Source: Pollenia angustigena
Lineage: Eukaryota > Arthropoda > Insecta > Diptera > Polleniidae
Assembly: GCA_930367215.1 (NCBI GenBank)
Contig: OV884058.1
Span: 198,666,208-198,730,207, forward strand
DNA length: 64,000 bases
Reading direction: 5' to 3'
In this document: positions 1 through 11,645 of the stretch, piece by piece
Numbering within the stretch: position 1 is the first letter of the stretch
How the letters are laid out: each line of letters starts with the position of its first letter
Notes under the pieces: generated by a model
Seen by the model: the letters and a program-made list of their open reading frames with translations, nothing else
Told to the model about the DNA's origin: nothing
The model's database searches: none
Made by a program: the position numbers and the translations under genes

Positions 1-573
1 ACATACACACATGTTTTTGTCATCGAAAAGAACAGTAAGCGTCGCGTGCAAAAAAAAAACTCAACAAGTAAAAAATTAACTGAAAGTTGTTATAGACGAA
101 TTACAATTATGACCACCAACAATGTCAATAATGAGCCGACATACCTACATATGTATATTATGCGTAAAATAAAAAATCGCCTTGTGGCTGACCGCATTGT
201 TGACGGTGGTTATGGTCGCAATCGAAATTTGGTGTTTATTTTCTTTGTTTGTTAATTCTTGAATTATTTCTGGCGTCATTTCATGTTGCGCGTTTAAAGT
301 GAATAGGTGAAAAAAGTACAGCCAAATTACACAACAAAAACAGTTTTTTGTTTTCAATCTTGAATACCCTGAAGAATCAGTTATTCTAAAATTTTATACA
401 AAGTTGTATGCATGAAATTCCTCTGTCAAAAAAATCTTCCAAAATTTGTACAATTAAGCATGAGCTATTACAATTAAACAAATAAAACAAGTTATTTTTA
501 AACCATATTTAAATAAAACATATACCTATTTTAAATATAATTATTTTGCTTCATTTAACCATCAACTGAATTG
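1..573. other. AT-rich DNA, no gene seen
   Basis: Short overlapping reading frames on both strands are low-complexity and match no family I know. Positions 565-573 (ACTGAATTG) are the left copy of the target duplication of the next element. Confidence 0.6.
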
Positions 574-1433
574 GGCGGCATGAAATCACACCCCAAAATA
601 TAACCCCCCAAAAAAATAATGAAATAACCCCCCAAAATTTTGTACAGAGAACAACAAAAACGATTTTTGGGGAGTTATTTAATTTTGTTTGGGGTGTTAT
701 TTCATTTTTTTAATGGGGGTATTATTTCATATGAAATTATCCCCCAAAAAATCGTTATGAAATAAAGCCCCAATATATTTTTTGGGGGATTATTTCATTT
801 TCAACTTTATAATGAAAACGTTTTGGGCGCAAGGATTTATCCATTTTGTTATACACCAGCTTCGATAAAAAAAAAAGCTACCCTGCATAGCCGGCCTTCG
901 TCCTGGCGCAGTAGTTTTCTTCTATAGGGTATACCAAATACCGGCTTCGCTAACTAAAGCTTCTCTGCGTAGCCGGACCGAGTCGGTATTTTTATACTGT
1001 AGAGGAGAAAATCCTGGCGCTATGCAGAGAAGCTTTAGCTAGCGAAGCCGGTGTTTGTTATACCATAGAGGAAAAAGTCATTGCGCCCGGCCGAAGGCCG
1101 TCTATGCAGAAAAGCCTTAGTTGGCGGAGCTTGGGTTTGGAATATCATACCATGATATATATCGCGTGATTCTTTAAAGCAAAACTGTATAATTTATTGC
1201 ATTACATATATTGGGCCTTTATTTCATTTCAGAAATTGTGGTTTTATTTCATATGCCCCCAAAAATTAGGGAATTATTTCATTTATGTTTGGGGCGTTAT
1301 TTTATTTCGTTGGGGGCTAATTTCATTTTCAAAAATGGGGCTTTATTGCATATGAAATAAGGCCCCACGCTTTGGGGGGTTATTTCATTATTATTTTGGG
1401 GGTTTATATTTTGGGGGGTTATTTCATGCCGCC
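574..1433. mobile_element. FoldBack-like element, 9-bp TSD (copy 1)
   Basis: The ends are perfect inverted repeats (GGCGGCATGAAAT at the left, its complement at the right) and are flanked by a perfect 9-bp duplication, ACTGAATTG (565-573 and 1434-1442). The arms are built of short degenerate units of the form TGAAATAA followed by a run of four to six C and A residues, giving many G or C runs. The centre (about 880-1145) holds GC-rich units containing GCTTCGCTAACTAAAGCTTC and GCCGGCCTTCG in both orientations. A 9-bp TSD with long, internally repetitive arms is the pattern of Drosophila FoldBack and Mutator-type elements. No transposase is present, so it is non-autonomous. Confidence 0.85.
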
Positions 1434-1902
1434 ACTGAATTGATTTAACAAACTTATTCAATTAACAATTTGTTTGATTGACTAATTTGCGTAATTGAAT
1501 TTAGAGTGTATTTCAAATACACTGTTTAATTTATTAAATTAAAAATTTAATCGATTTAATGCAAAAATTCAATCACTGTTTAAATCAATACAATTATTAA
1601 AATAATTAATTTTCTGTATTGTAATCAATAACGTTAGTAGTTCATTCAATTAAAATATTGATTTTTTTTAATTAATTTGTTAATTCATTCAATTAAAATA
1701 TTGTTTAATATTAATAATTTTTTCAATTATTTTTGTAATTAAAATGTAAAAACTTTTTAATTGGAAAAAAATCCTTGTTTTGCAATTTTTGCAAATTTGA
1801 GTAATTGGTATAATCATTTCGGTGATAGGTGCAAAATTGAACAATTTTTTGCTTGTTTCAATTATTTTGGTGATCAAAACCGTTTTTTACTTTCTCCTGT
1901 GT
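1434..1902. other. Very AT-rich DNA, no gene seen
   Basis: The segment is dominated by ATTCAATTAA and AATTAATTT-like words. It looks like degenerate AT-rich repeat; no coding or RNA signal was seen. Confidence 0.5.
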
Positions 1903-1910
1903 ATGTACAC

Positions 1911-2262
1911 TAGGGTGGCAGCTAAATGTATGGAGCAATTTTTTTGTATTAATATTGATGTCTCCCGGGCGGAATATTGTGCCACATGGTCTAAAACTGA
2001 TGTGGAAAAAATTTCAGCCAAATCGGATAACTTTTACCCCTGCCCCTTTGAGGTTCAAATGATAAAAAAAAAATTTCCATACAAGCAAAAAATTTTTTTT
2101 TCGAATTTTTTTTTTATCATTTGAACTTTGACCTCAAAGGGGCAGGGGTAAAAGTTATCCGATTTGGCTGAAATTTTTTCCACATCAGTTTTAGACCATG
2201 TGGTACAATATTCCGCCCGGGAGATGTTGAAAATCCAAAGTTGAAATTTAGCTGCCACCCTA
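1911..2262. mobile_element. Palindromic MITE with 8-bp TSD
   Basis: This is a 352-bp near-perfect palindrome. It starts TAGGGTGGCAGCT and ends with the complement, flanked by a perfect 8-bp duplication, ATGTACAC (1903-1910 and 2263-2270). The arms from about 1963 to 2085 and 2120 to 2230 are almost identical, so the copy is probably young or has been homogenised. The loop is an A/T-rich stretch around 2070-2115. An 8-bp TSD fits the hAT or P superfamilies; there is no coding capacity. The open frames on the two strands are mirror images of each other and are not genes. Confidence 0.85.
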
Positions 2263-2270
2263 ATGTACAC

Positions 2271-3271
2271 TTTATACATGGTAGCTTTGTTTTTCCTGAC
2301 AAATTTTCCGAAATCGCTCTGCAGAACACTTAAAAATATTGTGCGAATCGAATGGGCGAAATGAGCTTAAATACAAAATTTCTTTGATTTTTAAAAATTC
2401 TTGATTTTAAGAAGATTCTTAAAAACGTTGAATATACCGTCACATTAATGACGAAATAAACTATCTGCAGTTTTCAAAAGTTTACAGGAGAGGGAAAAAC
2501 GTTATAAAATTGGAACTACTTATTTACATTGAAATAAATAACGAAACGAAAATTACATATTTTGATTAAAAAGAAACCAGAAATAATATCGGTTAAGAAA
2601 CAATTTTTTTTTAACACAGCTTATGTTATGTCACTTAGGTTATTTGGAATTGTAAAAATCTGAAACCAAATAACCTATCAGCAGTACTAATAAGTATGAA
2701 CAAATAACAATTTCTTTATTCATATGAATATAATATATGTACATTAAATAATAACAGTTATAGTTTCTTTTACTGGTTTAAAAAAAAGTAGTTAATGTTT
2801 GTTTAAATATACACTATGCAACAAAATTCAAATTTTATCGTGATTTTTTATGTTTTTTTTTTCTCTTTTTTTAGTGCGTAACGGTCCTCTAGGCACAAAA
2901 ACTGTCGAAATTTTAATTCTATGGATAAAGATTTTTAAGAACAAAAGCGTTTAAATATTTCCTGTCATACATTTTCGAAAAAAATCCTTTCGAAGCCCTT
3001 TCACAACATTTCGACGTGCACACAGGTTGAATTTCTCTTGGTTTTCTGTAACGATTTTGCCTTTTGTTCATACGATTTTTCTTTCTTTCTTCTTTTTTGT
3101 TGACCTTTCACGTTTTCTACAAAACTATTTTCGATTATGGAACACATTTTGTTGCTTTTTAACACTTTTTTATTTTCTTTTCATATCTAACAATAAATAA
3201 AATTTTATAAAAAACAAAAAATAACAAATCAAATGTAGCTTCGTTAAAAAAAAGTAAATTAAATAAATAAC
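2271..3271. other. AT-rich DNA, no gene seen
   Basis: No coding pattern was found. A small imperfect palindrome around CACTTAGGTTATTTGG (2631) and CCAAATAACCTATCAG (2666) resembles sequence at 4275-4340, suggesting a short dispersed repeat. Confidence 0.45.
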
Positions 3272-3273
3272 TA

Positions 3274-3372
3274 CAGTGTAACCTCGGTGAACGCAACTAA
3301 TATAAATTTTGGGCTGTTGCGATAACTGAGTTGTTGCGCAAACCAAGTCACAAATTTCTAGTCATATTTTTC

Positions 3373-3403
<31 letters not shown>

Positions 3404-4270
3404 TATTAAACCAAACAAGAATTTTATAAAAAAACTAGGGATAGCTTTTAATAAACTTATTTATTTTTTGTACTTGTCATATTTTTTTGAACTGCAATTT
3501 CACGAATCTTTTGCAATACCATTATATCCTCCAAAGAACAGCTATTCTCCTCTGCCCATTGTAGACATACAAAAGATATTTTTGTTATTTTGATGAAAGA
3601 ACCGCTCATAAACAAAGAGGTTTCTAAACTAAATTGATTTCAAAAACAAAAGTATATAATACGCACAAAATATTTGTCATTCTTAGAAAAACGGTAAATC
3701 AAAAAGACTATTCCACTAAAGCATAAGATTTTACATACACACGTTTTAGTTTTGAATTTATTTACCTATTAAAAACCAAACTAAAGAAAAAACAAAAAGC
3801 CTTACTTCTTTTGCTTTTGCAAAGTTGCGTTAATTGAGGCTTTGTTTTTTGGAAAGATGCGTTTATCCAATGTTACGAAATTGGGTGTTGCGTTAACTTG
3901 GTGGCCACACGATCAAGTTTTGCCTTTCAATTCCATTCAATTTGCAATACACTCTCACTTTTTTACTAACACACTCACACTTTTTAAATTGACCACGAGA
4001 TGGCTTTCAATTTCACCTTTCCATTCGTTTGGCAATTTTACTTTCAATTTAACAGCTGATTACATGTTCGTCTTTATAAATTGTTTTCTTGATGACATCT
4101 TGAAAGTAAATTGCGTACAAATTGAGTGCAGCCTACGTCACAGCTTTCAATTTATGTAAGTTTTGACAAGCAGTATATGTAAAAGACTATCAACAACAAC
4201 TTGATCGTGTGGCCGCAGGGTAAGAGAGGGGTTGCGCATATCGAGGGTTGCGTTCATCGAGGCTACACTG
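3274..4270. mobile_element. TIR element in a TA target (Tc1/pogo-type MITE)
   Basis: The left end CAGTGTAACCTCGGTGAAC and the right end GTTCATCGAGGCTACACTG are inverted repeats, flanked by TA on both sides (3272-3273, 4271-4272). Subterminal copies of GTTGCG...TTAATTGAGG or TCGAGG recur inside. TA targets and CAGTG-type ends are usual for pogo/Tigger and related Tc1-mariner elements. No transposase was found. A poly(A) tract of nearly 30 nt lies near 3375-3402. An inner inverted pair at 3901-4214 is listed separately. Confidence 0.8.
3901..4214. repeat. Nested inverted-repeat insertion
   Basis: TGGCCACACGATCAAG at 3902 is inverted as CTTGATCGTGTGGCC near 4200-4214. This inner pair is probably a second element inserted into the 3274-4270 element. 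I could not define a clean target duplication. The 105-residue frame at 3842-4159 spans the junction and is not a credible gene. Confidence 0.5.
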
Positions 4271-4272
4271 TA

Positions 4273-5093
4273 GTTACTTAGGTTATTTGTATTCAGAAAA
4301 TTGTACACTTGCTGATAGGTTATTTGGTAATTTGGTAATCACTTGGTCATTTGTAATATGTAATACATGTTCAAAATTTTGCAAACATATGCGTTATGAA
4401 ATACAAATCCATAAAAGGAACTCAATTTTTAAATTTTTGCAAATAGGTTATTAGGCCTTTAAGATGGCGATATTAAAAAATTTCAAAAATTCCTTCCTTT
4501 TAAAAACAATTTTTAACAAAACCACTTTTTTTTATTATTTTATTAAATAAACCAACCATAAAGAAAGAAAGCAAAGAAATGCAAGATTTTAAAGATCACG
4601 ATCACGTTCATGAAACAAAGAATTACAAATTAAAACGAAATCGAAAATTGTAAAATAAATTAAATTAAGATACAAAAAAGCAATACAAATAATTCGTAAT
4701 ATAAACAAAATTTCATTTTATTAAAACACAAGTTACGTCACTTTAATTGAAATGATGTGGCACCAACATCATTATTACAAAATAAAAAAAAAATTGTCTT
4801 ATTAAAAAAAACATTTTCTTGTTAGTAACAAGTTGATTTTATAAAATTTTTTATTTTTATGTTAAACAATTTCTATCTTCAAGGAAACAAAACAGACACA
4901 TACTAAATAAAAATTGAATTTGTTGCAGCCACTTAATAACAAAAAAAAAAAAAAACACAAATGTCTAAATAAAAATAAACATAAAATACGAAATTTATTT
5001 ACAAACACCAAACACAAAATAAAAAACAAACACAATTTTTTTTCGTTTTTTGTTAGTCATTTGGCAGTGGCCACACAATTTAAGTGTTTGGTA
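4273..5093. other. AT-rich DNA, no gene seen
   Basis: Low-complexity A-rich sequence; no gene was recognised. Positions 5094-5101 (GCAGGCAG) are the left target duplication of the next element. Confidence 0.45.
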
Positions 5094-5101
5094 GCAGGCA
5101 G

Positions 5102-6438
5102 CAGGGTTGTCAGAAGTGGCGATTTCTCGCCAAACGTGGCGATTTTCAAACATGTTTGGCGACCTAATTTCTGATTTGGCGACATGGCGATTTTTTGGCG
5201 ATATATAAAATAGTTAAAATCGCCAACTGGCTATTTTTGATGACCTATGAATTTGTTTTGAAATGCGTTAAATTCAATACTTAGAAATAAATTATTTTAA
5301 TTCTCGTATTTTTATAAATGAAATTTCATTAAGTCTATAAACATTTTCACATTATACTTATATGTATGTGGAAATTTATTATCACAGATCAAATATGTTG
5401 AATCCTATCATACCTTTGGACGTTTATGAAACACAATGGAAAAAATAAGCGTTGGTTAATTGAAAGATAACTAAATAAGTTTAGGCCAACATTTTAAAGC
5501 TACAAGGGTACGGTAGGTACGTAAAATTTTAAGGACTTTACTTTGGCTGTCCTTAATATGCAGTTAGCAACTAGTAATGCCTGTGTTGAAACTATGAACT
5601 CCACTAAAACTCGTCTTCGAATTAGAATGCAATACGAACTTCTAGACGCGTTATTAGGAGTTATACAGGCATGTTCTGTAAATCACAAGATTTCAAATCA
5701 CTTGTGATTTTGAAATCACAATTATGATTAATGGGTGATTTGAAAACCACAAAAGTTTTAACTTAGTTAAAAATGGTGGAAACAAATAAGCAAGTAATTT
5801 TAATTGGCGGCCACTTAGCTGACACGTTTAAAATCACAATTATGAAAAAAGCTTTTTGTCCAGAACACATTTTTTGTGATTTCAAATCACTTTCACAAAA
5901 AGTGATTTTCAGAACATACCTGATAAGTTATATGAATGGGAATAGTACATGTTGCACTTCTTTAGTACTTTCGTTGAATAAATGTTATACCCTCACAACG
6001 TATTCCAAATTAGAAGACAAATAGCGAGTCTTGACGGTGAAGCGTTTTAGATATATAATAAAACTGCAACTATTGTATATGGTGCATTTCTAATATTTGT
6101 TTAGTACTAGCCGCAAAAAATCTTTTTTTGTTGCTGTAAGTAGACTGCTATAAATTATTTTATAGTAAACATCGTACCATTTTTGTGTTCACAAATTTTT
6201 TTATTTCGCTCGAAATCAAAATTAAGCAAAATATATATTATGGCGACTTTTTTTGAATTTTTGGCGTATTTAAGAGATACGGAACTAATTCAGCTTTTAT
6301 AATTTATAAAATATATTTTTAATAATTTAAAAAATATGTATTTTATTGTCATAAACATGTAAACAAAGGCTTTGGCGATTTTGGCGATTTTTGATATTGA
6401 ATTTGGCGAAAAAGGTCAAAATCAATCTGACAACCCTG
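5102..6438. mobile_element. hAT-like element, TGGCGA family, copy 1
   Basis: The ends CAGGGTTGTCAGA and TCTGACAACCCTG are perfect inverted repeats with an 8-bp duplication, GCAGGCAG (5094-5101, 6439-6446), which is the hAT signature. The motif TGGCGA (or TCGCCA) is repeated many times near both ends, as expected for subterminal transposase-binding sites. There is no transposase. The copy is interrupted by a smaller element at 5666-5924. Two further copies lie at 14969-17155 and 60968-61594. Confidence 0.92.
5666..5924. mobile_element. Small TIR element nested in the hAT-like copy
   Basis: CAGGCATGTTCTGTAAATCAC at the left is inverted as GTGATTTTCAGAACATACCTG at the right. The flanks GAGTTATA and AAGTTATA match at 7 of 8 bases if the element ends at 5924. 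The interior is made of repeated GTGATTTNAAATCAC-type words. The frame at 5773-6024 falls mostly inside this repeat and is not a gene. Confidence 0.7.
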
Positions 6439-6446
6439 GCAGGCAG

Positions 6447-7150
6447 CACTATTTAATATTTTGATGATTTGTCAATGAAAATAAATAAAATAAAAAAAAA
6501 ACACACACACACACATTTTTATTATTACGTTATTCCATTTATTTCGTTTTTTACGTTTCTGTTTAGGCCTACTGCGTATTTGGGCCGCCGCGAAAAAACC
6601 AAAAACAATTTCGAAATTTTAATTTTTTTTTCACTCGCTCGCGTTCACGGTTTCAACGCTTGTTTATAACTGAGTATTTTACTTTGTTTGTACGAAAACA
6701 AAATAAATTTTAAATCAAAATCAGAAAATATAAATTTTTCAATTGTTTTTATTCGTACGAGAGATTTGCGTATTTTTTTGTTTGTTTTTCTTTTGCAATT
6801 CGGCCATATCTAGAGAAAAAAGAGCAACAATAATACAATTTGTGTAAACAATTAATTCTGTGAATGTATGTGTCATCAGTGATGTATTATGAGCTTATTT
6901 TTTGTTTTGGGCCATATTGACGATTTAAAAGGGCCAAACTACCTTTGATAGGGCCAACATTTGTTTGGGATATATGGGCATTTCTTTCTAAAGGTCCACC
7001 GTGACCGAAAATTTAAAGTTTTTAAAAGCATATATTTTTATGATTTTGTTAAAGAGAAATATTTAGATTTTGCAAAATTTTATAAATTCCTCCCTTAATT
7101 CGTTCACTTAGACGAACAAGCGGACTGCAAAGTTGTACAAACGTAATTTC
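6447..7150. other. No gene seen; CA tract
   Basis: A short (CA)n tract lies at about 6500-6514, with AT-rich sequence around it. Nothing coding was recognised. Confidence 0.45.
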
Positions 7151-7154
7151 TTAA

Positions 7155-7312
7155 GGTCCAATTAGACGTGACATAACCATAACAAAACTGTATAACCATC
7201 ACCTCTGCATTGCCAAAACGACATAAACATACCATACAAACCAATTCAATTTTGGTTTCTAAATTCGCCATATGGTGGGTGGCATTATGGTTATGCCACG
7301 TCTTATTTGAGC
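7155..7312. repeat. Inverted-repeat MITE relic
   Basis: AATTAGACGTGACATAACCA at 7160 is inverted near 7286-7310 with a few substitutions. The length of about 155 bp is MITE-like; no clear target duplication was found. Confidence 0.55.
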
Positions 7313-7450
7313 TTTATTTGTGAAAAAGTTTTATTGTATGTTTTCTTTAATATTATCTTCCTTAAAAGAGGTGATATTTGATAAAAATTATTCCAAACAA
7401 ATTTTCTTTCATGGTCTGTAATCAAAGCAAGAGTTCGGAGAGAAATATAT

Positions 7451-7530
7451 ATCGTCGGTTGATTATTTAGTTGTCGTATGTGGATACAAATTGCATACGA
7501 CATACGACAATTAAATAATCAACCGACGAT
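7451..7530. repeat. Long hairpin, 30-bp arms
   Basis: The arms at 7451-7480 (ATCGTCGGTTGATTATTTAG, then TTGTCGTATG) and 7501-7530 are inverted with a single mismatch, separated by a 20-nt spacer. I see no transposon ends outside it. It could be a minimal MITE, an incidental palindrome or a structured RNA stem. Confidence 0.75.
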
Positions 7531-7570
7531 ATGTTATTCGGATTAACGGAAATTTTTAATTTTGTTTTAA

Positions 7571-8190
7571 TCATATACACAGATAGAAAAATGCATCTTC
7601 ATATTGATGATGCTCTAACATCAGAATTGTGACATCAATGTTACTGCAAATGGCATCAATGATGCAAAAAGTAACATCAATCCAATGACTAACGTCTTAG
7701 TACAGTTTTGTCATTTTTTACGTGTCATCTATTTTATGACTATAGTGACATCAATTCGATGCCACATTTTGTAAATTTTTAACATTATTTTCATGATAAC
7801 AATTTTTTATAAGAAGCAAAAATTCCTATATTCTATTTTTTTAAATTATTAAGTTAAATACATCAAATTCTTAAAGTAGAATGATTACGAAAACTATATG
7901 GGGCAGGGTGCTGGTGTCTTATTATTGAGAGTTCTGCTGTAAACAAAGGTCGTAGTTCAACAAACGTGAAACTGTCTTTAAATTGATGCTAATGTATCCA
8001 TTCTCCGATGTTACTGCGACATCGCAATGAGGACATGTTCGTCATTTCTGTGAAGCCGATGTGTCATCCCATTGATGACATAATTTCATTTTTACCCTGA
8101 TGACACTTTGGCCAAGTGATGTTCAGGTTGACATCACCATGATGAAAAGTTGCATGGGGTCAAAAACGAAGACACTTGTCATAGTACTGA
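7571..8190. repeat. CATCA/TGATG-rich segment
   Basis: GACATCA, TGATG and CATCAAT words recur more than a dozen times in both orientations. This resembles the interior of an inverted-repeat element with subterminal motifs. I could not pair convincing ends. Confidence 0.4.
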
Positions 8191-8199
8191 TGTCAAAAT

Positions 8200-8735
8200 C
8201 AGTGTTCGAAAACAAACACTAAATATCGTTTCTTAATGTTCGGTTCGGTAGATTTGTGGAAAACACAAACGCTTATAGTGTTTGTATAGAAAATCATTAA
8301 AAAAATAACTTTTCCCTGTTAGTCATCTTTCGAACACAAAAAAATTACTGTTTTTATCAAACTCAACAAAAGATGTGAACATTTAATTCCGTTCGGTTTT
8401 TTTTTTTTGAAAATCCACAAAAGTCAATGTGTTTGGTTCGGCTCATTAATGTTCGTCCCTTTTAGCTTGTAAAAAAACCAAACATTTTTTACAAAAACAA
8501 AATACATACACGAAATAAACATTATAGAACATTAAAATATAATGTTTGTCTACAGTATCACTACAATTGTTCTGTTTTTTAACGAAGAACCGAACATTAT
8601 ATAATGTTCGGTTCTTTCTTGAAAATAGTTACGAACGGTATTAAGAGTTGTGTATGTCTACACAATCACTAAAAAAATAGATATCGTTCCTTTGAGCCGA
8701 ACGTTAAATAATGTACTATTTATTTTCGAACACTG
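8200..8735. mobile_element. hAT-like MITE, CAGTGTTCGAAAA family, copy 1
   Basis: The ends CAGTGTTCGAAAA and TTTTCGAACACTG are perfect inverted repeats. The flanks GTCAAAAT (8192-8199) and GACAAAAT (8736-8743) match at 7 of 8 bases. The interior carries repeated TTCGGTTCGG and AATGTTCG words in both orientations. The body is closely related to 44124-44645, so this is a dispersed family. No coding capacity. Confidence 0.85.
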
Positions 8736-8743
8736 GACAAAAT

Positions 8744-9572
8744 ACACCAGTTATGACGCCTTTTCTATCAGTGTATACATATATGTATATATATTCCTCT
8801 AACTTCCACTGGAGCATAGGGCGCCTAAAGGTCGTCATTAAAGGGTTTGGTTTTTCATTTAGAGGCTGTTTATTAGGCGATTCGTTAGCAAAATGTATTT
8901 CAGAATAGTGGGTTGCTGGCCCTCCTTTCTTAGATTGGTGATGGGGCTGCTATCTTCGTGTCCAATTCCACGATGCAGTCATGCTTCAGCAAATATTCAT
9001 GTAATTTGCCTACTTGCCTGAGACTTTAAGATTTACTTTAACCGTTCAGGCTACATGACTGGGCGCCTTCTCATTTTAGCTAGCTTTCAGAGGAATCTGA
9101 AAAGCCATTTCCCGGGAAATACTTGGTCTAGGACCGGAAGTAGTGAGCTACTTGGACAGTCAAACAGAGGAATCGTTTCTGGTCACTCCCAAGTGAATGA
9201 CAGTCAGAAAATTCTGAAAGTAGTTTGACTAAAAAATTGTGCCAGGTTTCGCTGAATTGCGCCTTTTTATACATGGCCACAAAAACTACTTCTATTTTTA
9301 TCACGTTCGAACCGCTACTTATTTAGCCATTATCTTTGACCTAGAATCGCGCACTCCATAAACATTAGCATAGATAACAGTGCTTTCTTAGTACATACCT
9401 TAATTTAAGGGTTAAAAGAACCTAAAAATATTTGTTGTTTAAAATATTATTGCATTTTTGATGCGTACGACTGTAACGTTCAACACTATGGAATTACCCA
9501 TATTTGATTATGAGGTTTGTATTTAAATTAAGAGAAAAAAATCGTGCAGAGTTTAAATTGTAATTACGAATA
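8744..9572. other. Moderate-GC unique-looking DNA, no gene recognised
   Basis: Around 8900-9200 the base composition is more balanced than the surroundings, but all frames on both strands are interrupted by stops and none matches a family I know. It may be a decayed coding relic or regulatory DNA. Confidence 0.35.
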
Positions 9573-9929
9573 TACACAGAAAACATTATTTTTCCAATTC
9601 AAACAAAAAATTTGTAGAATCAAAAAATTTTTTGTCTGAAATCGGTCCTATAAACAAATTCGCATATTCAAATAATTTATTTGCATTTTGTTTATTGAAA
9701 AAAAACACTGATTTTTTCAAACAAATAATTTAACTGAATCAAACAAAAAGTTTACTGAAATTCATATACTAAATTTCAAAATCAAAAAAAAAAAAAAAAG
9801 GTTTTTGCACAAGCAATGATGCGCACACAAGCAGGCACTGTATTAGAAGATGATGGCAGAGAGAGCAGCAGAGCGGCCGGCTGGCTTCGAGACACATTTT
9901 TTTGTTGGAATAATTTTTGAACGAAGTCT

Positions 9930-11521
9930 TTTTATACCCTTCACCAGAGGTGTAAAAGGGTATATATAAGTTTGTCATTACGTTTGTAATTTCCACAATA
10001 TTGATTTTAGACCCCATAAAGTATATATATTCTGGGTCCATATGAGAAGAGAAGTTGATTTAACAATGTCCGTCTGTCCGTCTGTCCGTCTTACGCTTGA
10101 TATGTGTTTTCCGGGAAAACCAGACATGATAGCGGCTAGGTTGTTTTACATTTATGTCACATATAGTCCACCATTTCGTGCTATTGAAATTCAGCAAGAT
10201 CGGTCCACAAATGACTGAGATATGATCAAAAAACCACGACTGCCTCTAATTTTTTCCAAAAATCCCTTGTTGTTGTATTTTTATTGCTTTTTTCTGTATA
10301 TCTGGAGAACGGTAAGAGCCAAAGTTTCCAAATTGGGTACACACATTTTGGTTGTCAATACACACCACCCTACAAAATGTGGGCGGGATGGGAGAAGTGG
10401 GCGTGGTACCTCCCGTACAAAAAAAAGTAAAAATTGTATAAAAATTAATTAATTTTAGGGCTGTCATATGTCCTATGGATATGACTTATATACCAAAATA
10501 TCGGAAATTTTTAGTAGAACATATTTTATAAGGAACTCGGGAAAATCGGTTCAGATACAAAAAAGTTATGACCAAAATTATTTTTTTTTTTTAAATACCC
10601 ATTTTCGGTAACCATGGATCTTCCCGAGTCCAAGTTTTATAACACAAATAAATGGTAAATTTCTTGCTCAACACGTCGGTATATAAATCTGTCAAATCGG
10701 TTAAAAAATGGCTGAGTTATAATCAAAATACTGAAATCCCAAAAGTTACTCTTTTTATACCCTTCACCAGAGGTGTAAAAGGGTATATATAAGTTTGTCA
10801 TTACGTTTGTAATTTCCACAATATTGATTTTAGACCCCATAAAGTATATATATTCTGGGTCCATATGAGAAGAGAAGTTGATTTAACAATGTCCGTCTGT
10901 CCGTCTGTCCGTCTGTCCGTCTTACGCTTGATATGTGTTTTTTTATAATTAAGTTTGTTTTTTATTTTATAATTAAGTTTGTTTTTTTTATAATTAAGTT
11001 TGCTTAAATATATGTACAAATATGTAGGTATATATATATATATGCCTATAAGCCAATTTAATGGAAATATTATTTTTAAGCACATTGGTATATAAATCTG
11101 CCAAATCGGTTAAAAATGGTTAAGTTATGTGCAAAATACTCCAAAAAAGGACTAAAAACATTAACATTTTTATAAAAACTAAAATTTTAGAGCTGTATTA
11201 TGACCTATTCATACGTTTTAGATATCAAAATATCGGAAATCTTTAGAAAAACTCGGAATATCGGTAAAAAAAAAAAAAGTAATGTCAAAAATATAGTTTT
11301 TTTTTAATACCTATTTTCGTGAACCATAGAACTTCCCGACTACAAGTTTTATCACCAAAGTAAATGGTAATTTTATACTTTAAGATGTCGGCATGACCAA
11401 ATACTGAAATTCGATCAAAACTTAACGTGCTATATATTAATTAAACTTTTAATATATTTAATAGCACGCAATCATGTGCAAATAATTAAATAAAACTAAA
11501 CGATATATATTTTAAATTATA

Positions 11522-11573
<52 letters not shown>

Positions 11574-11645
11574 TCTGTTCTTTCCAAACCATGGTGAAGG
11601 GTATATAAGATTCGGCATAGCCGAATATAGCACTCTTACTTGTTT
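9930..11645 (+). mobile_element. DINE-1-like Helentron, subfamily C, partly duplicated
   Basis: It starts CTTTTTATACCCTTCACCAG, followed by a palindromic GGTGTAAAAGGGTAT, a block with GACCCCATAAAGTATATATA and repeated GTCCGTCTGTCC. This head is present twice (from about 9930 and 10751), nearly identical, so the element is a partial tandem or an insertion into itself. The 3' end has a GGGTATATAAG stretch, a hairpin ATTCGGCATAGCCGAAT and CTTACTTG. This order is that of DINE-1/INE-1 elements of flies. It lies inside the TA-flanked element and is therefore younger than it. Confidence 0.8.
11528..11568. repeat. (TA)n microsatellite
   Basis: About 20 uninterrupted AT dinucleotides lie just before the 3' end of the DINE-like element. 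Simple repeats near the 3' part are common in this element class. Confidence 0.95.

Noticed and set aside
1822..2329. Three frames on opposite strands with shared peptide text
   Set aside because: They are read from both arms of one palindromic MITE, so the similarity is created by the inverted repeat.
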